A program made the position numbers and the translations under genes. A DNA stretch of 64,000 nucleotides from Enterobacter quasihormaechei (GTDB taxonomy: Bacteria > Pseudomonadota > Gammaproteobacteria > Enterobacterales > Enterobacteriaceae): NCBI RefSeq assembly GCF_004331385.1, contig NZ_SJON01000010.1:62001-126000 (forward strand), written 5' to 3'. The notes beneath the pieces are model-generated. The model made no database searches and was not told the DNA's origin. It saw only the letters and a list, made by a program, of their open reading frames with translations. Every line of letters begins with the position of its first letter. Within the stretch, counting starts at the first letter, position 1. Below, one piece after another: positions 22,905 to 31,760 of this stretch.

Positions 22905-23013
22905 ACGCCTCCATTGTTCCATTTCAGGAACAGTGAATGTCATTTTCGCTATCTACCGGGATATTAACCGTGAATATAAGCTAATTACATCAACAGAACA
23001 TCAGGAGTTAATC

Positions 23014-23874
23014 ATGAAAAACGTAACAGGCGTTTATACCGCACCTCGTCCGCACTGGGTCGGTGACGGTTTCCCGGTTCGTTCAATGTTTTCTTACCAG
23101 ACGCACGGCGAACCGCTGAGCCCGTTCCTGCTGCTGGACTATGCCGGTCCTTACACCTTTCCGGCGGACGGCGCGAAACGCGGGGTGGGCGAGCATCCTC
23201 ATCGTGGTTTTGAAACGGTGACCATCGTTTACTCAGGTGAAGTGGAGCACCGTGATTCCACCGGCAGAGGCGGCGTAATCGGCCCGGGCGACGTGCAGTG
23301 GATGACGGCAGGCGCCGGCATTTTGCACGAAGAGTTCCACTCCAGCGCGTTCTCGCAGAAAGGCGGTGAACTGAAAATGATGCAGCTGTGGGTCAACCTG
23401 CCCGCCAAAGACAAAATGGCGACGCCCGGCTACCAGAGCATCACTAAAGCGGATATCCCGGTGATCTCCCTGCCGGATAACAGCGGAACATTGCGCGTGA
23501 TTGCTGGCCGCTTTGACGATGTCACCGGCCCGGCGCATACCTTCTCACCGCTGAACGTGTGGGATCTCGCGCTGCACCAGGGCAGCCACCTGACGCTCAA
23601 TCAGCCCGAAGGCTGGAGCACGGCGCTGGTTTTACTTGAGGGGAGCGTGACGGTGAACGGCACTACGCCCGCCGGTGAGGCGCAGCTGGTCGTGTTGAGT
23701 CAGAGTGGTGACAAACTGCATCTCGAAGCCAGCAGCGATGCCAAAGTGCTGCTGATGGCCGGTGAGCCGCTGAATGAACCGATTGTGGGCTACGGCCCGT
23801 TTGTGATGAACAGTAAAACCGAGATCGCCGAAGCTATACGCGATTTTAACTCCGGCCGCTTTGGCCAGATCTAA
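23014..23874 (+). CDS. Pirin family protein
   Basis: 286-residue double-cupin. The pirin metal-site cluster is visible as [20 protein letters not shown] with a further His and Glu in [12 protein letters not shown]. Bacterial pirins are metal-binding, and some have quercetin dioxygenase activity; the substrate here is unknown. Start ATG 23014 ([15 protein letters not shown]) follows CAGGAG. It is 20 nt upstream of the isochorismatase-like gene, so they form one operon. Confidence 0.9.
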   Translation: MKNVTGVYTAPRPHWVGDGFPVRSMFSYQTHGEPLSPFLLLDYAGPYTFPADGAKRGVGEHPHRGFETVTIVYSGEVEHRDSTGRGGVIGPGDVQWMTAGAGILHEEFHSSAFSQKGGELKMMQLWVNLPAKDKMATPGYQSITKADIPVISLPDNSGTLRVIAGRFDDVTGPAHTFSPLNVWDLALHQGSHLTLNQPEGWSTALVLLEGSVTVNGTTPAGEAQLVVLSQSGDKLHLEASSDAKVLLMAGEPLNEPIVGYGPFVMNSKTEIAEAIRDFNSGRFGQI

Positions 23875-23894
23875 ACCTGATAAAGGAGAGCATT

Positions 23895-24572
23895 ATGTCT
23901 ACACCTGCTAACTTCAACGGTGCGCGTCCCGTCATTGACGTTAATGATGCCGTTATGCTGCTTATCGATCACCAGAGCGGGCTGTTCCAGACCGTTGGCG
24001 ATATGCCGATGCCTGAGCTGCGCGCCCGTGCGGCGGCGCTGGCAAAAATCGCCACGCTGGCGGAGATCCCGGTGATCACCACGGCGTCGGTTCCACAGGG
24101 GCCGAACGGCCCGCTTATTCCGGAGATCCACGCCAACGCGCCGCACGCCCAATACGTTGCACGCAAAGGTGAGATCAACGCCTGGGATAACCCGGAGTTT
24201 GTGGCGGCGGTAAAAGCCACCGGGCGTAAAACGTTGATTATCGCTGGTACGATCACCAGCGTCTGCATGGCATTTCCGTCTATCAGCGCGGTGGCGGACG
24301 GATATAAAGTGTTTGCGGTGATTGATGCCTCCGGCACGTACAGCAAAATGGCGCAGGAGATCACCCTGGCACGCGTGGTACAGGCAGGCGTGGTGCCGAT
24401 GGACACGGCAGCCGTTGCCTCCGAAATTCAGCGGACATGGAATCGTGAAGATGCGGCGGCGTGGGCGGAAGTCTACACCCATATCTTCCCGGCCTATCAG
24501 CTGCTGATCGAAAGCTACGGCAAAGCGCAGGAGGTGGTGAAAAACAGCGAAGTGCTCGATTCGCAGCGTTAA
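23895..24572 (+). CDS. Isochorismatase-like cysteine hydrolase (YcaC type)
   Basis: 225 residues with the family triad: Asp25 (LLIDHQSG), Lys near 90 ([10 protein letters not shown]) and Cys near 127 ([10 protein letters not shown], with the preceding cis-peptide region). It resembles YcaC-type hydrolases of unknown substrate rather than true EntB isochorismatase. RBS AAAGGAGAG precedes the ATG. Co-transcribed with the pirin; the pair suggests oxidation or hydrolysis of a small aromatic or electrophile, which is inference. Confidence 0.9.
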   Translation: MSTPANFNGARPVIDVNDAVMLLIDHQSGLFQTVGDMPMPELRARAAALAKIATLAEIPVITTASVPQGPNGPLIPEIHANAPHAQYVARKGEINAWDNPEFVAAVKATGRKTLIIAGTITSVCMAFPSISAVADGYKVFAVIDASGTYSKMAQEITLARVVQAGVVPMDTAAVASEIQRTWNREDAAAWAEVYTHIFPAYQLLIESYGKAQEVVKNSEVLDSQR

Positions 24573-24662
24573 TCCTGCGCGGTGCGCCATAAGCTGATTA
24601 AGGCTTAACCGAACAGGCACGAATGCAGAAAATCTGCTTGACCGCTTTCGCGCAACTCCCTA

Positions 24663-24691
24663 TAGTAGCGCCCCGTTGCCCCCCAAGCGGT
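24663..24691 (+). promoter_or_regulatory. Promoter of the second tRNA-Ser(GGA) gene
   Basis: TTGACC (24637-24642), 17 bp, TATAGT (24660-24665), then GC-rich AGCGCCCC. Stronger than and different from the promoter of copy 1, showing that the two genes have separate control. The box coordinates run slightly to the left of this entry. Confidence 0.65.
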
Positions 24692-24709
24692 CAGGCAGCA
24701 AAACAATAT

Positions 24710-24797
24710 GGTGAGGTGTCCGAGTGGCTGAAGGAGCACGCCTGGAAAGTGTGTATACGGCAACGTATCGGGGGTTCGAATCCCCCCCTCACCGCCA
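24710..24797 (+). tRNA. tRNA-Ser, anticodon GGA (copy 2)
   Basis: Identical in all 88 nt to the copy at 21782, including the long variable arm, GGA anticodon (24744-24746) and encoded CCA. Confidence 0.97.
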
Positions 24798-24810
24798 TAT
24801 TCAAGATAAG

Positions 24811-24838
24811 AGCTCGTACGAAAGTACGGGCTTTTTTC
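24811..24838 (+). terminator. Terminator of tRNA-Ser(GGA) copy 2
   Basis: Same hairpin and T run as for copy 1. The following 24860-24970 has no gene; it contains a perfect inverted repeat CAACTGGC-GCA-GCCAGTTG at 24888-24906 of unknown role. Confidence 0.88.
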
Positions 24839-24966
24839 TTTTATATTCTCCGAAAGGGGGGGGATGAAAACCCCCGACCGGGTTAGACAACTGGCGCAGC
24901 CAGTTGGACATACTGAGAGCGAAGCGAGTCAATCCCCCCGGGGCAGACTGAGCCGCCTCACCTATA

Positions 24967-24995
24967 AAAGAAAGCCCGTACAAAGTACGGGCCCG
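24967..24995 (-). terminator. Terminator of the alanine symporter gene
   Basis: GCCCGTAC / GTACGGGC perfect stem with AAA loop; on the minus strand it is followed by TTTCTTTT. The stem resembles the tRNA-Ser(GGA) terminator arm GTACGGGC. Confidence 0.82.
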
Positions 24996-25008
24996 TCTTA
25001 ACCATTCC

Positions 25009-26514
25009 TTAGCTATTCAGCTTTCCAGCCGGTTGCTTTCCCTCGGGAGCAGGACTCTGGCCGCTATTCAAACCCTCTTCATCCCTGCGATCCTCCAGCC
25101 AGTAATCGGCATTTTTTATCCCAAGCCGAACCGGGTCAAACTGGGGATCCAACCCCTGCGCGTTCTGGGTTTCATAGTCTTTCAGGCTGGCAAACGCTTT
25201 TTTATGCAACAGAACAATGGCGATAATGTTGAGCCATGCCATCAGCCCTACCCCAATATCGCCTAATCCCCATGCCAGATCCGCAGTGCGGACGGTGCCA
25301 TAGACGGTGGAAGCCATCAGACATAATTTCAGCAGGAACGTCAGCCACGGGCGGTGAATTTTACGGTTGATGTAGGCGATATTGGTTTCAGCGATGTAGT
25401 AGTAGGCAATGATTGTGGTGAAGGCGAAGAAGAACAGCGCGATGGCAACAAAGTAATTACCAAAGCCAGGCATCATACTTTCCATCGCCGTCTGCACATA
25501 GCCAGGACCGGCCGCCACGCCAGCAATACCGGTATAGAGGGCAGCACCATCGACACCCTGGACGTTATACAGCCCGGTAATCAACAGCATAAAGCCGGTC
25601 GCGGAGCAGACAAACAGCGTGTCGATATAAACGGAGAACGCCTGAACCAGCCCCTGCTTCACCGGATGGCTTACGGCCGCCGCGGATGAAGCATGCGGCC
25701 CGGTACCCTGCGCCGCTTCGTTAGAATAGACGCCGCGCTTCACGCCCCACATGATAGCCTGGCCCAGAATAGCGCCAAAGCCAGCTTCAAGCCCGAAAGC
25801 GCTTTTCCAGATCAGCAGAATAACCGCGGGAAGCTGATCGATATTGATAGCGATAATCACGCAGGCGACAATAATATAGCCCAGCGCCATAAACGGAACC
25901 ACCATACTGCTAAAACTGGCGATCCTTTTCACGCCACCAAAAATAATAAAACTTAACAACAGGGCAAGTAATGCCGCCGTGACGTTCGGACTCAGGCCAA
26001 AGGCAATATCCAGACTCGCACCAATAGAGTTTGCCTGCACGCCTGGCAGTAATAATCCGCAGGAGAAAATGGTTACGATAGCAAATAACCATGCGTACCA
26101 CTTCACGCCTAACCCTTTTTCAATATAAAAGGCAGGGCCGCCACGATATTCGCCGTTAATTTTCTCTTTATAAACCTGACCTAAGGTGGATTCGACAAAA
26201 GCAGAACTGGCCCCTAAAAAAGCCACTACCCACATCCAGAAAAGCGCACCCGGTCCACCAAAAGTAATGGCGGTCGCTACCCCCGCGATATTCCCCGTCC
26301 CCACGCGACCGGCCAGCGTCATCGTCAGCGCCTGAAACGATGATACGCCTGCCTCGGTAGGGCGTCCCTCAAACATCAGGGTAATCATATGTTTAATATG
26401 GCGTAATTGCAGAAAGCGACTACGTAGTGAGAAATAGAGGCCGACACCCAGACATAAAAATATTAACGCCGGGCTCCAGATAACACCGTTAATTGCACTA
26501 ACCAGTTCGTTCAT
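25009..26514 (-). CDS. Sodium:alanine/glycine symporter, AGCS (AlsT) family
   Basis: 501-residue inner-membrane protein with about eleven membrane segments. AGCS signatures are seen: TLAGRVGTGNIAGVATAI near residue 65 and MWGVKRGVYSNEAAQGTGPH near 260. It should import alanine or glycine with Na+. The hydrophilic C-terminal tail (about 450-501) is typical of enterobacterial members. Monocistronic, minus strand, terminated before the tRNA repeat. Confidence 0.92.
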   Translation of the reverse strand: MNELVSAINGVIWSPALIFLCLGVGLYFSLRSRFLQLRHIKHMITLMFEGRPTEAGVSSFQALTMTLAGRVGTGNIAGVATAITFGGPGALFWMWVVAFLGASSAFVESTLGQVYKEKINGEYRGGPAFYIEKGLGVKWYAWLFAIVTIFSCGLLLPGVQANSIGASLDIAFGLSPNVTAALLALLLSFIIFGGVKRIASFSSMVVPFMALGYIIVACVIIAINIDQLPAVILLIWKSAFGLEAGFGAILGQAIMWGVKRGVYSNEAAQGTGPHASSAAAVSHPVKQGLVQAFSVYIDTLFVCSATGFMLLITGLYNVQGVDGAALYTGIAGVAAGPGYVQTAMESMMPGFGNYFVAIALFFFAFTTIIAYYYIAETNIAYINRKIHRPWLTFLLKLCLMASTVYGTVRTADLAWGLGDIGVGLMAWLNIIAIVLLHKKAFASLKDYETQNAQGLDPQFDPVRLGIKNADYWLEDRRDEEGLNSGQSPAPEGKQPAGKLNS

Positions 26515-26928
26515 GTATGACCCTCAGCGTGATGTTCCAGAGGAAACGATCCCCCGGCGTGTTTCTTGTTAGAATTTTGTTTGAACAAGTACGAAACATA
26601 GATAATTACCCAGAAGACACCAACTTAATTTTTGCTGCTTAGTCATGTTCTGTGACAACATTCACGTTTGATTTTAACGAACAATTAGCGAGATCATTAT
26701 ATTCATAGATATTTTGTGGGTATTATAAATACATATCACACTTTTCTTTTTGTATGAAAAACGCACATAAGTAATGGGCGGTAATATTATTAATACCGCA
26801 AAACGATTTCTAAATCCCGTTGAATGCTATAGGAAATAAATATGATTCAAACAAACGTCACTGTTTCAATGGGAATAAACGAAGCTTCCCGGCATGACAC
26901 CGGGAAGAAATGACTTAAAAGAATGATC
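26515..26928. other. Long AT-rich intergenic region between the symporter and phoH
   Basis: 414 bp without a convincing gene. The left part is the upstream region of the minus-strand symporter. At 26885-26907 CTTCCCGG / CCGGGAAG forms a hairpin just past the phoH stop, a probable phoH terminator with a weak T tract. A 23-codon ATG frame at 26841 is considered spurious. Confidence 0.6.
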
Positions 26929-27996
26929 TTAATCGGAATAGACTTCCAGCGTGCGTTGACACAGCGCTGAGCGGACGCAGTCTTCTTTGGTGAAGCGGAC
27001 CACCCCAATCATCTCATCTTCCGCAAAACGTGACATGGCATCGCTGAGGCCGGACTTCACGCCCGACGGCAGGTCACACTGGGTAATATCGCCATTGACG
27101 ATCACCGTCACGTTCTCCCCGAGGCGCGTTAAAAACATCTTCATTTGCGCAGCGGTCACATTCTGAGCCTCGTCGAGAATAACGACCGCATTTTCAAATG
27201 TACGTCCGCGCATATAGGCGAACGGCGCGATTTCCACCTTGCCAATCTCTGGTCGCAGGCAGTACTGCATAAAGGAAGCGCCCAGCCGCTTCACCAGCAC
27301 GTCATAGACGGGCCTGAAGTATGGGGCAAACTTCTCCGAAATATCGCCGGGCAGGAAGCCCAGATCTTCATCAGCTTGCAGTACCGGACGGGTAACGATG
27401 ATCCTTTCCACGTCCTTATGAATCAGCGCCTCCGCCGCTTTGGCGGCACTGATCCAGGTTTTCCCGCATCCGGCTTCACCGGTTGCAAAGATGAGCTGTT
27501 TACTCTCGATAGCATTCAGGTAGTGCGCCTGAGCCTCATTGCGCGCCACAATTGGCGATGCGTCGCGGCTGTCCCGCGCCATGCCAATGGATTCAACGCC
27601 GCTCATCTGCACAAGCGAGGTGACCGATTCTTCTTCACGCTGTTTATGGCTACGTGAATCCCGTCTCAGCACACGTTTTGCTTCACGACGAGCTTTGATC
27701 ACTGCTTTTTGTCTTCCCATGGATAGCACCTTGAGTTGTTGGTATTCATCACACGCGCCAGCATCGGCACGATTATGCGCACGAACATCAGAGGGTTGGC
27801 TTCCTTGTAAGCCATTGCTTGCATTACCGGATGACGATACAGAACGGCTACGCGCACCGCTATGCACGTCGGTCGAAACAGGTTCTTGAGGTGAAGGAGA
27901 GAATTTAGTGGTGAGGAAATCGCTGCCGGAGTCTGAGCCTCCGCGCCGGGTACTGCGGTTGTTGTGTTTACCTTGTCCAGTACAGGACGCAACCAT
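26929..27996 (-). CDS. phoH: PhoH, phosphate-starvation-inducible ATPase
   Basis: RNA-helicase-like P-loop ATPase of the Pho regulon. Walker A is GEAGCGKT and Walker B VVILDEAQN; TRPVLQADEDLGFLPGD is the family block. The 355-residue reading from ATG 27996 follows GGAGATCGCGA and equals the size of the E. coli protein (354). However, residues 1-92 are low in complexity and rich in Ser, Gly and Arg, and conserved PhoH sequence begins at the internal ATG 27720 (MGRQKAVIKARREAKRV, 263 residues, AAGGTG upstream). Both starts remain possible. Confidence 0.92.
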   Translation of the reverse strand: MVASCTGQGKHNNRSTRRGGSDSGSDFLTTKFSPSPQEPVSTDVHSGARSRSVSSSGNASNGLQGSQPSDVRAHNRADAGACDEYQQLKVLSMGRQKAVIKARREAKRVLRRDSRSHKQREEESVTSLVQMSGVESIGMARDSRDASPIVARNEAQAHYLNAIESKQLIFATGEAGCGKTWISAAKAAEALIHKDVERIIVTRPVLQADEDLGFLPGDISEKFAPYFRPVYDVLVKRLGASFMQYCLRPEIGKVEIAPFAYMRGRTFENAVVILDEAQNVTAAQMKMFLTRLGENVTVIVNGDITQCDLPSGVKSGLSDAMSRFAEDEMIGVVRFTKEDCVRSALCQRTLEVYSD

Positions 27997-28187
27997 TCGC
28001 GATCTCCATAGTGAGTAACATCACTGCCGGGAACTACCGCTGTCTTATCTTAAGTACATCAGGGATTATCATAAATGCAACATTTATTTTACCTGAATGC
28101 AACTTTTCAGACTGCCCCTACATGGAAAATCAGTCTCATATAGAAATATTACAGAAATATAACAATAAGATAGTCCAGGAAAAAAAT

Positions 28188-28216
28188 AATGTCCCCGCGA
28201 ACTGTCGCAGGGACGA
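28188..28216 (-). terminator. Terminator of efeB
   Basis: GTCCC-GCGA / TCGC-GGGAC hairpin; on the minus strand it is followed by ATTATTTTTTT, just after the efeB stop. Region 27997-28187 is AT-rich upstream sequence of phoH; no clear Pho box could be assigned. Confidence 0.8.
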
Positions 28217-28219
28217 TTA

Positions 28220-29503
28220 TCAGGCTTCTATCAGACCCTGAGCGAGCCAGGCGTTCGCGTCACGCGCTCCGGGCAGAGCAAAGAAATAGCCGCCGCCGAT
28301 GGGCTTAATGTACTCCTCCAGCGCTTCGCCGTTCAGCCGCTTCTGTACGGTGAGAAATCCTTTTTCCAGGTCATGCTGATAGCAGACAAACAGCAGCCCC
28401 ATATCAAGCTGACCGGAGTGGGTCACACCCAGCGAGTAGCTGTAACCCCTTCGCATCATCAGGCTGGATTGCGTCTCCCGGGTGCGAGGATTGGCGAGAC
28501 GAATATGGCTGTCCAGGGCGATGACATCGCCGTTTGGATCGCGCGTGTAGTCGGGTTCATCGTGCTCATGCTTCATGCCGAGCGGCGCCCCGGTTTGCTT
28601 ATCGCGACCGAAAATTGTCTGCTGCTCTTTCAGCGGCGTGCGGTCCCAGAACTCCACGTGGAACTGGATAATGCGCACCGCCTGGTAGCTGCCGCCCACG
28701 GCCCAGGCCGGTTCGCCCTGATCCGCCGTCACCCAGACCACGTTTTTCATCAGCGCGGCATTGCTGCTGTCCGGGTTGGCGGTGCCGTCTTTGAAGCCCA
28801 GCAGGTTCACCGGCGTCTCTTTCCCTTTACTGCGCGCGGCGTGGTCAGAGATAAATCCTTCCCGCTTCCAGCGCACGCTGAGCAGATCCGGCGTGTGTTT
28901 GATGATATCGCGCAGGGCGTGGATCACCGTATCCTGCGTATTGGCGCAAATCTGCAACAGCACATCGCCGTGGCACAGCGCCGCGTCGAGAGAGTCATTG
29001 GGAAAACGCGTCATTTTTTGCAGCGCTTTCGGCTTCTGCTTTGCCAGGCCGTAGCGGTCATCAAACAGCGATTCCCCCACCGACACGGTGATGGTCAGGT
29101 TATCGGGAGCAATAAACGCCCCAAGGATCCCGGAATCCATCGGTGGCAGGCGCGGATTCGGTGTTTCCGGCGCCGGACCGCCCGCGGTGAGGAAGGCAAT
29201 GCGCGTGGTCAGCAGCCTGAACAGACGCTCCAGGTCGGCCTTATCGCTCGCCAGCGAATAGAAAGCCACCAGCATCATCGAGGCCTGCTGCGGCGTCAAA
29301 ATCCCTGCCTGGTGCTCGCCATAAAACGGCTGCGTCTCCCTGCGCGCATCCGGCGACAGCGTGCCGGGCGCGCTTTGCGGTTTCGCCGCATGCGCCACCG
29401 GGCAGCCACCTGCCAGGGCAAACGCGCCGCCCAGCGCCCCTACCCCTTTTAACAACCGACGCCGTGAAGGTTCAGCGACGTCGTACTCGTCATGCTTGTT
29501 CAT
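28220..29503 (-). CDS. efeB: EfeB, haem-containing DyP-type peroxidase of the ferrous iron uptake system
   Basis: 427 residues. The twin-arginine signal [20 protein letters not shown] ends near AHAA, so the folded haemoprotein is exported by Tat. The DyP signature is seen as [12 protein letters not shown] (GxxDG), with the distal Arg/His regions following. EfeB is thought to oxidise periplasmic Fe2+ or work on haem for EfeU. Third gene of efeUOB, 5 nt after efeO. Confidence 0.95.
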   Translation of the reverse strand: MNKHDEYDVAEPSRRRLLKGVGALGGAFALAGGCPVAHAAKPQSAPGTLSPDARRETQPFYGEHQAGILTPQQASMMLVAFYSLASDKADLERLFRLLTTRIAFLTAGGPAPETPNPRLPPMDSGILGAFIAPDNLTITVSVGESLFDDRYGLAKQKPKALQKMTRFPNDSLDAALCHGDVLLQICANTQDTVIHALRDIIKHTPDLLSVRWKREGFISDHAARSKGKETPVNLLGFKDGTANPDSSNAALMKNVVWVTADQGEPAWAVGGSYQAVRIIQFHVEFWDRTPLKEQQTIFGRDKQTGAPLGMKHEHDEPDYTRDPNGDVIALDSHIRLANPRTRETQSSLMMRRGYSYSLGVTHSGQLDMGLLFVCYQHDLEKGFLTVQKRLNGEALEEYIKPIGGGYFFALPGARDANAWLAQGLIEA

Positions 29504-29508
29504 CGTGC

Positions 29509-30636
29509 TTAATCCAGACCCAGAACGCCGCGCAGCAGGGAGAGATCTTCCGCCAGCGTTGTAATCGGGCCTTTTAGCGCGTTACGGTCGGCTTCGGTCA
29601 GCTTGTCGTAGGTTTCGAACCCGTCTTTGGTACGGTACTTCGCCAGGATGGTATCGACCTTTTTGAAGTTGGCATCCACTTTCGCCAGCAGCTCGCCGTT
29701 CTCTTTTTGCAGCTGAGGCCGCAGCAGATCGACAATTTTCTGCGCGCCGTCAACGTTCGCCTGAAAGTCCCACAGGTCGGTGTGGCTGTAGCGATCTTCC
29801 TCACCGCTGATTTTGCTTGCGGCCACTTCTTCAATCAGGCCCGCCGCGCCGCCCACCACTTTCGACGGCGGGAAGGCCAGCTCGCTGATGCGCTTTTGCA
29901 GCTCCAGCACGTCGGTGTTCAGCTGAGCGGCATATTTCTCCATTCCTTTGGTGGAATTATCGCCAAACAGCGCTTTTTCCAGACGGTGGAAGCCGGTGAA
30001 TTTTGGATCGGCGGCCTTCTGCTCGTAGTCGTCTTCGCGGGCATCAATGCTGCCGTCGAGATCGGAGAACAGCTCGGCAATCGGCTCGATGCGCTCATAG
30101 TGCTGACGGGTAGGTGCATACAGCGATTTCGCTTTTTCGATATCGCCCGCTTTCACCGCGTCGGTAAAGGCTTGGGTGCCCGACACCAGATCCGCCGTCT
30201 CTTTAGTGACGTAGGCTTTATAGGCGGTAATGGCGTCGCCAAGGCTTAACAGCGCCGTGCCTTTGGCCGCGTCTGCCGTCGCTGCGCCTTTGACGATCAG
30301 CTTACCTTTCGGGTTCGTCAGCAGGCCGCAGGTCATGTCGTATTCGCCCGGCTGTAGATTGGCGGTCATCTTCTGGCTGAAGCCCGGCGCGATATTTTCG
30401 CGCTCTTCCACCACCATCACGCCTTTCAGGATCTCCCACTCCAGCGCCTTCTGGCTGTGGTTCTGAATAATAAACTGGGTTTTACCGCTGTTAACCGTAA
30501 TGGTCATCGGCTCGCACTGTTTATCGTTGACGGTGACTTTTACCTGCGGAATATCTGCTGCCTGAGCGGCGAAGGCAGACACGAACAGCGCGGCAATGCC
30601 TGCGCCTGACGCACTACGACGGAACTGACTGGTCAT
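29509..30636 (-). CDS. efeO: EfeO, periplasmic iron-binding protein
   Basis: 375 residues, E. coli length. The signal peptide ends AAQAA, then an N-terminal cupredoxin domain (about 28-120, with [16 protein letters not shown] Cys region seen as YDMTCGLL) and a C-terminal M75 helical domain carrying HYERIEPI (HxxE). It passes iron to the EfeU permease at acid pH. Middle gene of efeUOB. Confidence 0.95.
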   Translation of the reverse strand: MTSQFRRSASGAGIAALFVSAFAAQAADIPQVKVTVNDKQCEPMTITVNSGKTQFIIQNHSQKALEWEILKGVMVVEERENIAPGFSQKMTANLQPGEYDMTCGLLTNPKGKLIVKGAATADAAKGTALLSLGDAITAYKAYVTKETADLVSGTQAFTDAVKAGDIEKAKSLYAPTRQHYERIEPIAELFSDLDGSIDAREDDYEQKAADPKFTGFHRLEKALFGDNSTKGMEKYAAQLNTDVLELQKRISELAFPPSKVVGGAAGLIEEVAASKISGEEDRYSHTDLWDFQANVDGAQKIVDLLRPQLQKENGELLAKVDANFKKVDTILAKYRTKDGFETYDKLTEADRNALKGPITTLAEDLSLLRGVLGLD

Positions 30637-30675
30637 GACTCTTCCCTTAAAAGTATGTTGTAACTAATACAGCAC

Positions 30676-31509
30676 TTACGGCGCAACGCGTGACGCCTGC
30701 GAGCCGGTACGCGGCGGCATAGCGAAAAGGATCAGCGCCGGAACCAGATAGATAAAGTAAACTGCCACTTCGCTGACGGTCGGCGTTTCCTGATAGCCGA
30801 AGATCCCTTCAAGCAGGGTACCGGTCAGCGAATGGGTGGACAGAACGTTACTGAGATCGAACGCCACGTCCTGGAAATGGTTCCACAGGCCCGCCTCGTG
30901 GAAGGCGCGGATCGCCCCTGCCGCCAGCCCCGCGGCCACCAGCAGAATAAACAGGCTGGTCCACTTGAAGAACGCGCCCAGGTTAAGCCGAATGCCGCCC
31001 CAGTAGAGCAGGAAGCCAAGCACAACCGCCGTGACCAGCCCGAGCATCGCGCCCAACGGCGGCCAGATGCCCACGTCCTGCTGAAACGCCGCGAGCAGGA
31101 AGAAAACGGACTCCAGACCCTCACGCGCCACGGCGAAAAAGACCATCAGGATCAGCGCCCAGCCGTGGTGGTTGCCTTTTTGCAGGGCGTTATCCACCGC
31201 CTGCTCCAGCTGCACCTTCACGTTACGGGAGACTTTGCGCATCCAGAACACCATCCAGGTGAGGATCACCACGGCTATTACGGCGACAATGCCTTCAAAA
31301 AGCTCTTGTTCTTTCTGAGGAAATTCACCGGTGGTTTCGTTGATAAGAATACCCAGCCCCAGGCACAGCGCCGCGGCAAGGAAAACGCCAACCCACATCA
31401 CGCCGATCCAGCGACCGCGCTGGGTACGCTTCAGATAACTGGCGATAAGGCTCACGATCAGGGCCGCTTCAAGGCCTTCACGTAACATAATGAGAAAAGG
31501 AACAAACAT
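30676..31509 (-). CDS. efeU: EfeU, ferrous iron permease (intact)
   Basis: 277-residue Ftr1-type inner-membrane permease with seven hydrophobic segments and the two iron-transport motifs REGLE: LREGLEAAL at residue 9 and AREGLESVF near 128. The E. coli K-12 homologue is split by a frameshift; this copy is uninterrupted and so should be functional. First gene of efeUOB, with a Fur box upstream. Confidence 0.95.
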   Translation of the reverse strand: MFVPFLIMLREGLEAALIVSLIASYLKRTQRGRWIGVMWVGVFLAAALCLGLGILINETTGEFPQKEQELFEGIVAVIAVVILTWMVFWMRKVSRNVKVQLEQAVDNALQKGNHHGWALILMVFFAVAREGLESVFFLLAAFQQDVGIWPPLGAMLGLVTAVVLGFLLYWGGIRLNLGAFFKWTSLFILLVAAGLAAGAIRAFHEAGLWNHFQDVAFDLSNVLSTHSLTGTLLEGIFGYQETPTVSEVAVYFIYLVPALILFAMPPRTGSQASRVAP

Positions 31510-31566
31510 GCCGGTACCTTAAATGTTTATCGCGGTCAACTGATGCAAAGAAACGTAAATTCTAGT

Positions 31567-31585
31567 GATAGTGATTATCATTACG
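31567..31585 (-). promoter_or_regulatory. Fur box upstream of efeUOB
   Basis: GATAGTGATTATCATTACG matches the 19-bp Fur consensus GATAATGATAATCATTATC at 15 positions. It is 58 bp upstream of the efeU start, consistent with iron repression known for this operon. Confidence 0.78.
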
Positions 31586-31760
31586 GCACAAAGAAAAACA
31601 AGCGAAATATGTGGAGTTTTGATGACCAGATGTAAACGCATTGCGGAGTAATAATTGCCTGAGTAACCGTTACGTTTATAAGGTATAACGAAAATGCCCA
31701 TTTACGGTTAACCGGGGCTGTGGCTAAATGTCCGCCTCGAAAACCAACTGAAAATAACCC

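Larger units (their letters stand above)
24703..24859 (+). repeat. Direct repeat A, copy 2
   Basis: Second copy of the 157-bp repeat found at 21775-21931, offset exactly 2928 bp. The interval between copies holds the LysR, pirin and isochorismatase-like genes. Confidence 0.92.

Noticed and set aside
23895-24572. EntB-like isochorismatase suggesting a siderophore cluster
   Set aside because: The family includes many small amidases; no aryl carrier domain and no siderophore genes nearby, so only a YcaC-like hydrolase is claimed.
21782-24797. Prophage or integrative element attached at tRNA-Ser
   Set aside because: The tRNA repeats look like att sites, but no integrase, excisionase or phage gene is present between or beside them; reported only as a cassette in repeats.
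26841-26912. 23-codon ATG frame in the symporter-phoH gap with AGGAAATAA upstream
   Set aside because: It runs through the phoH terminator hairpin, has no recognisable sequence and is well within chance for this AT-rich gap.
28373-29452. 359-codon open frame opposite efeB
   Set aside because: Antisense shadow of a GC-rich gene: the protein is Arg/His-rich without domains, while efeB on the other strand has Tat signal and DyP motifs.
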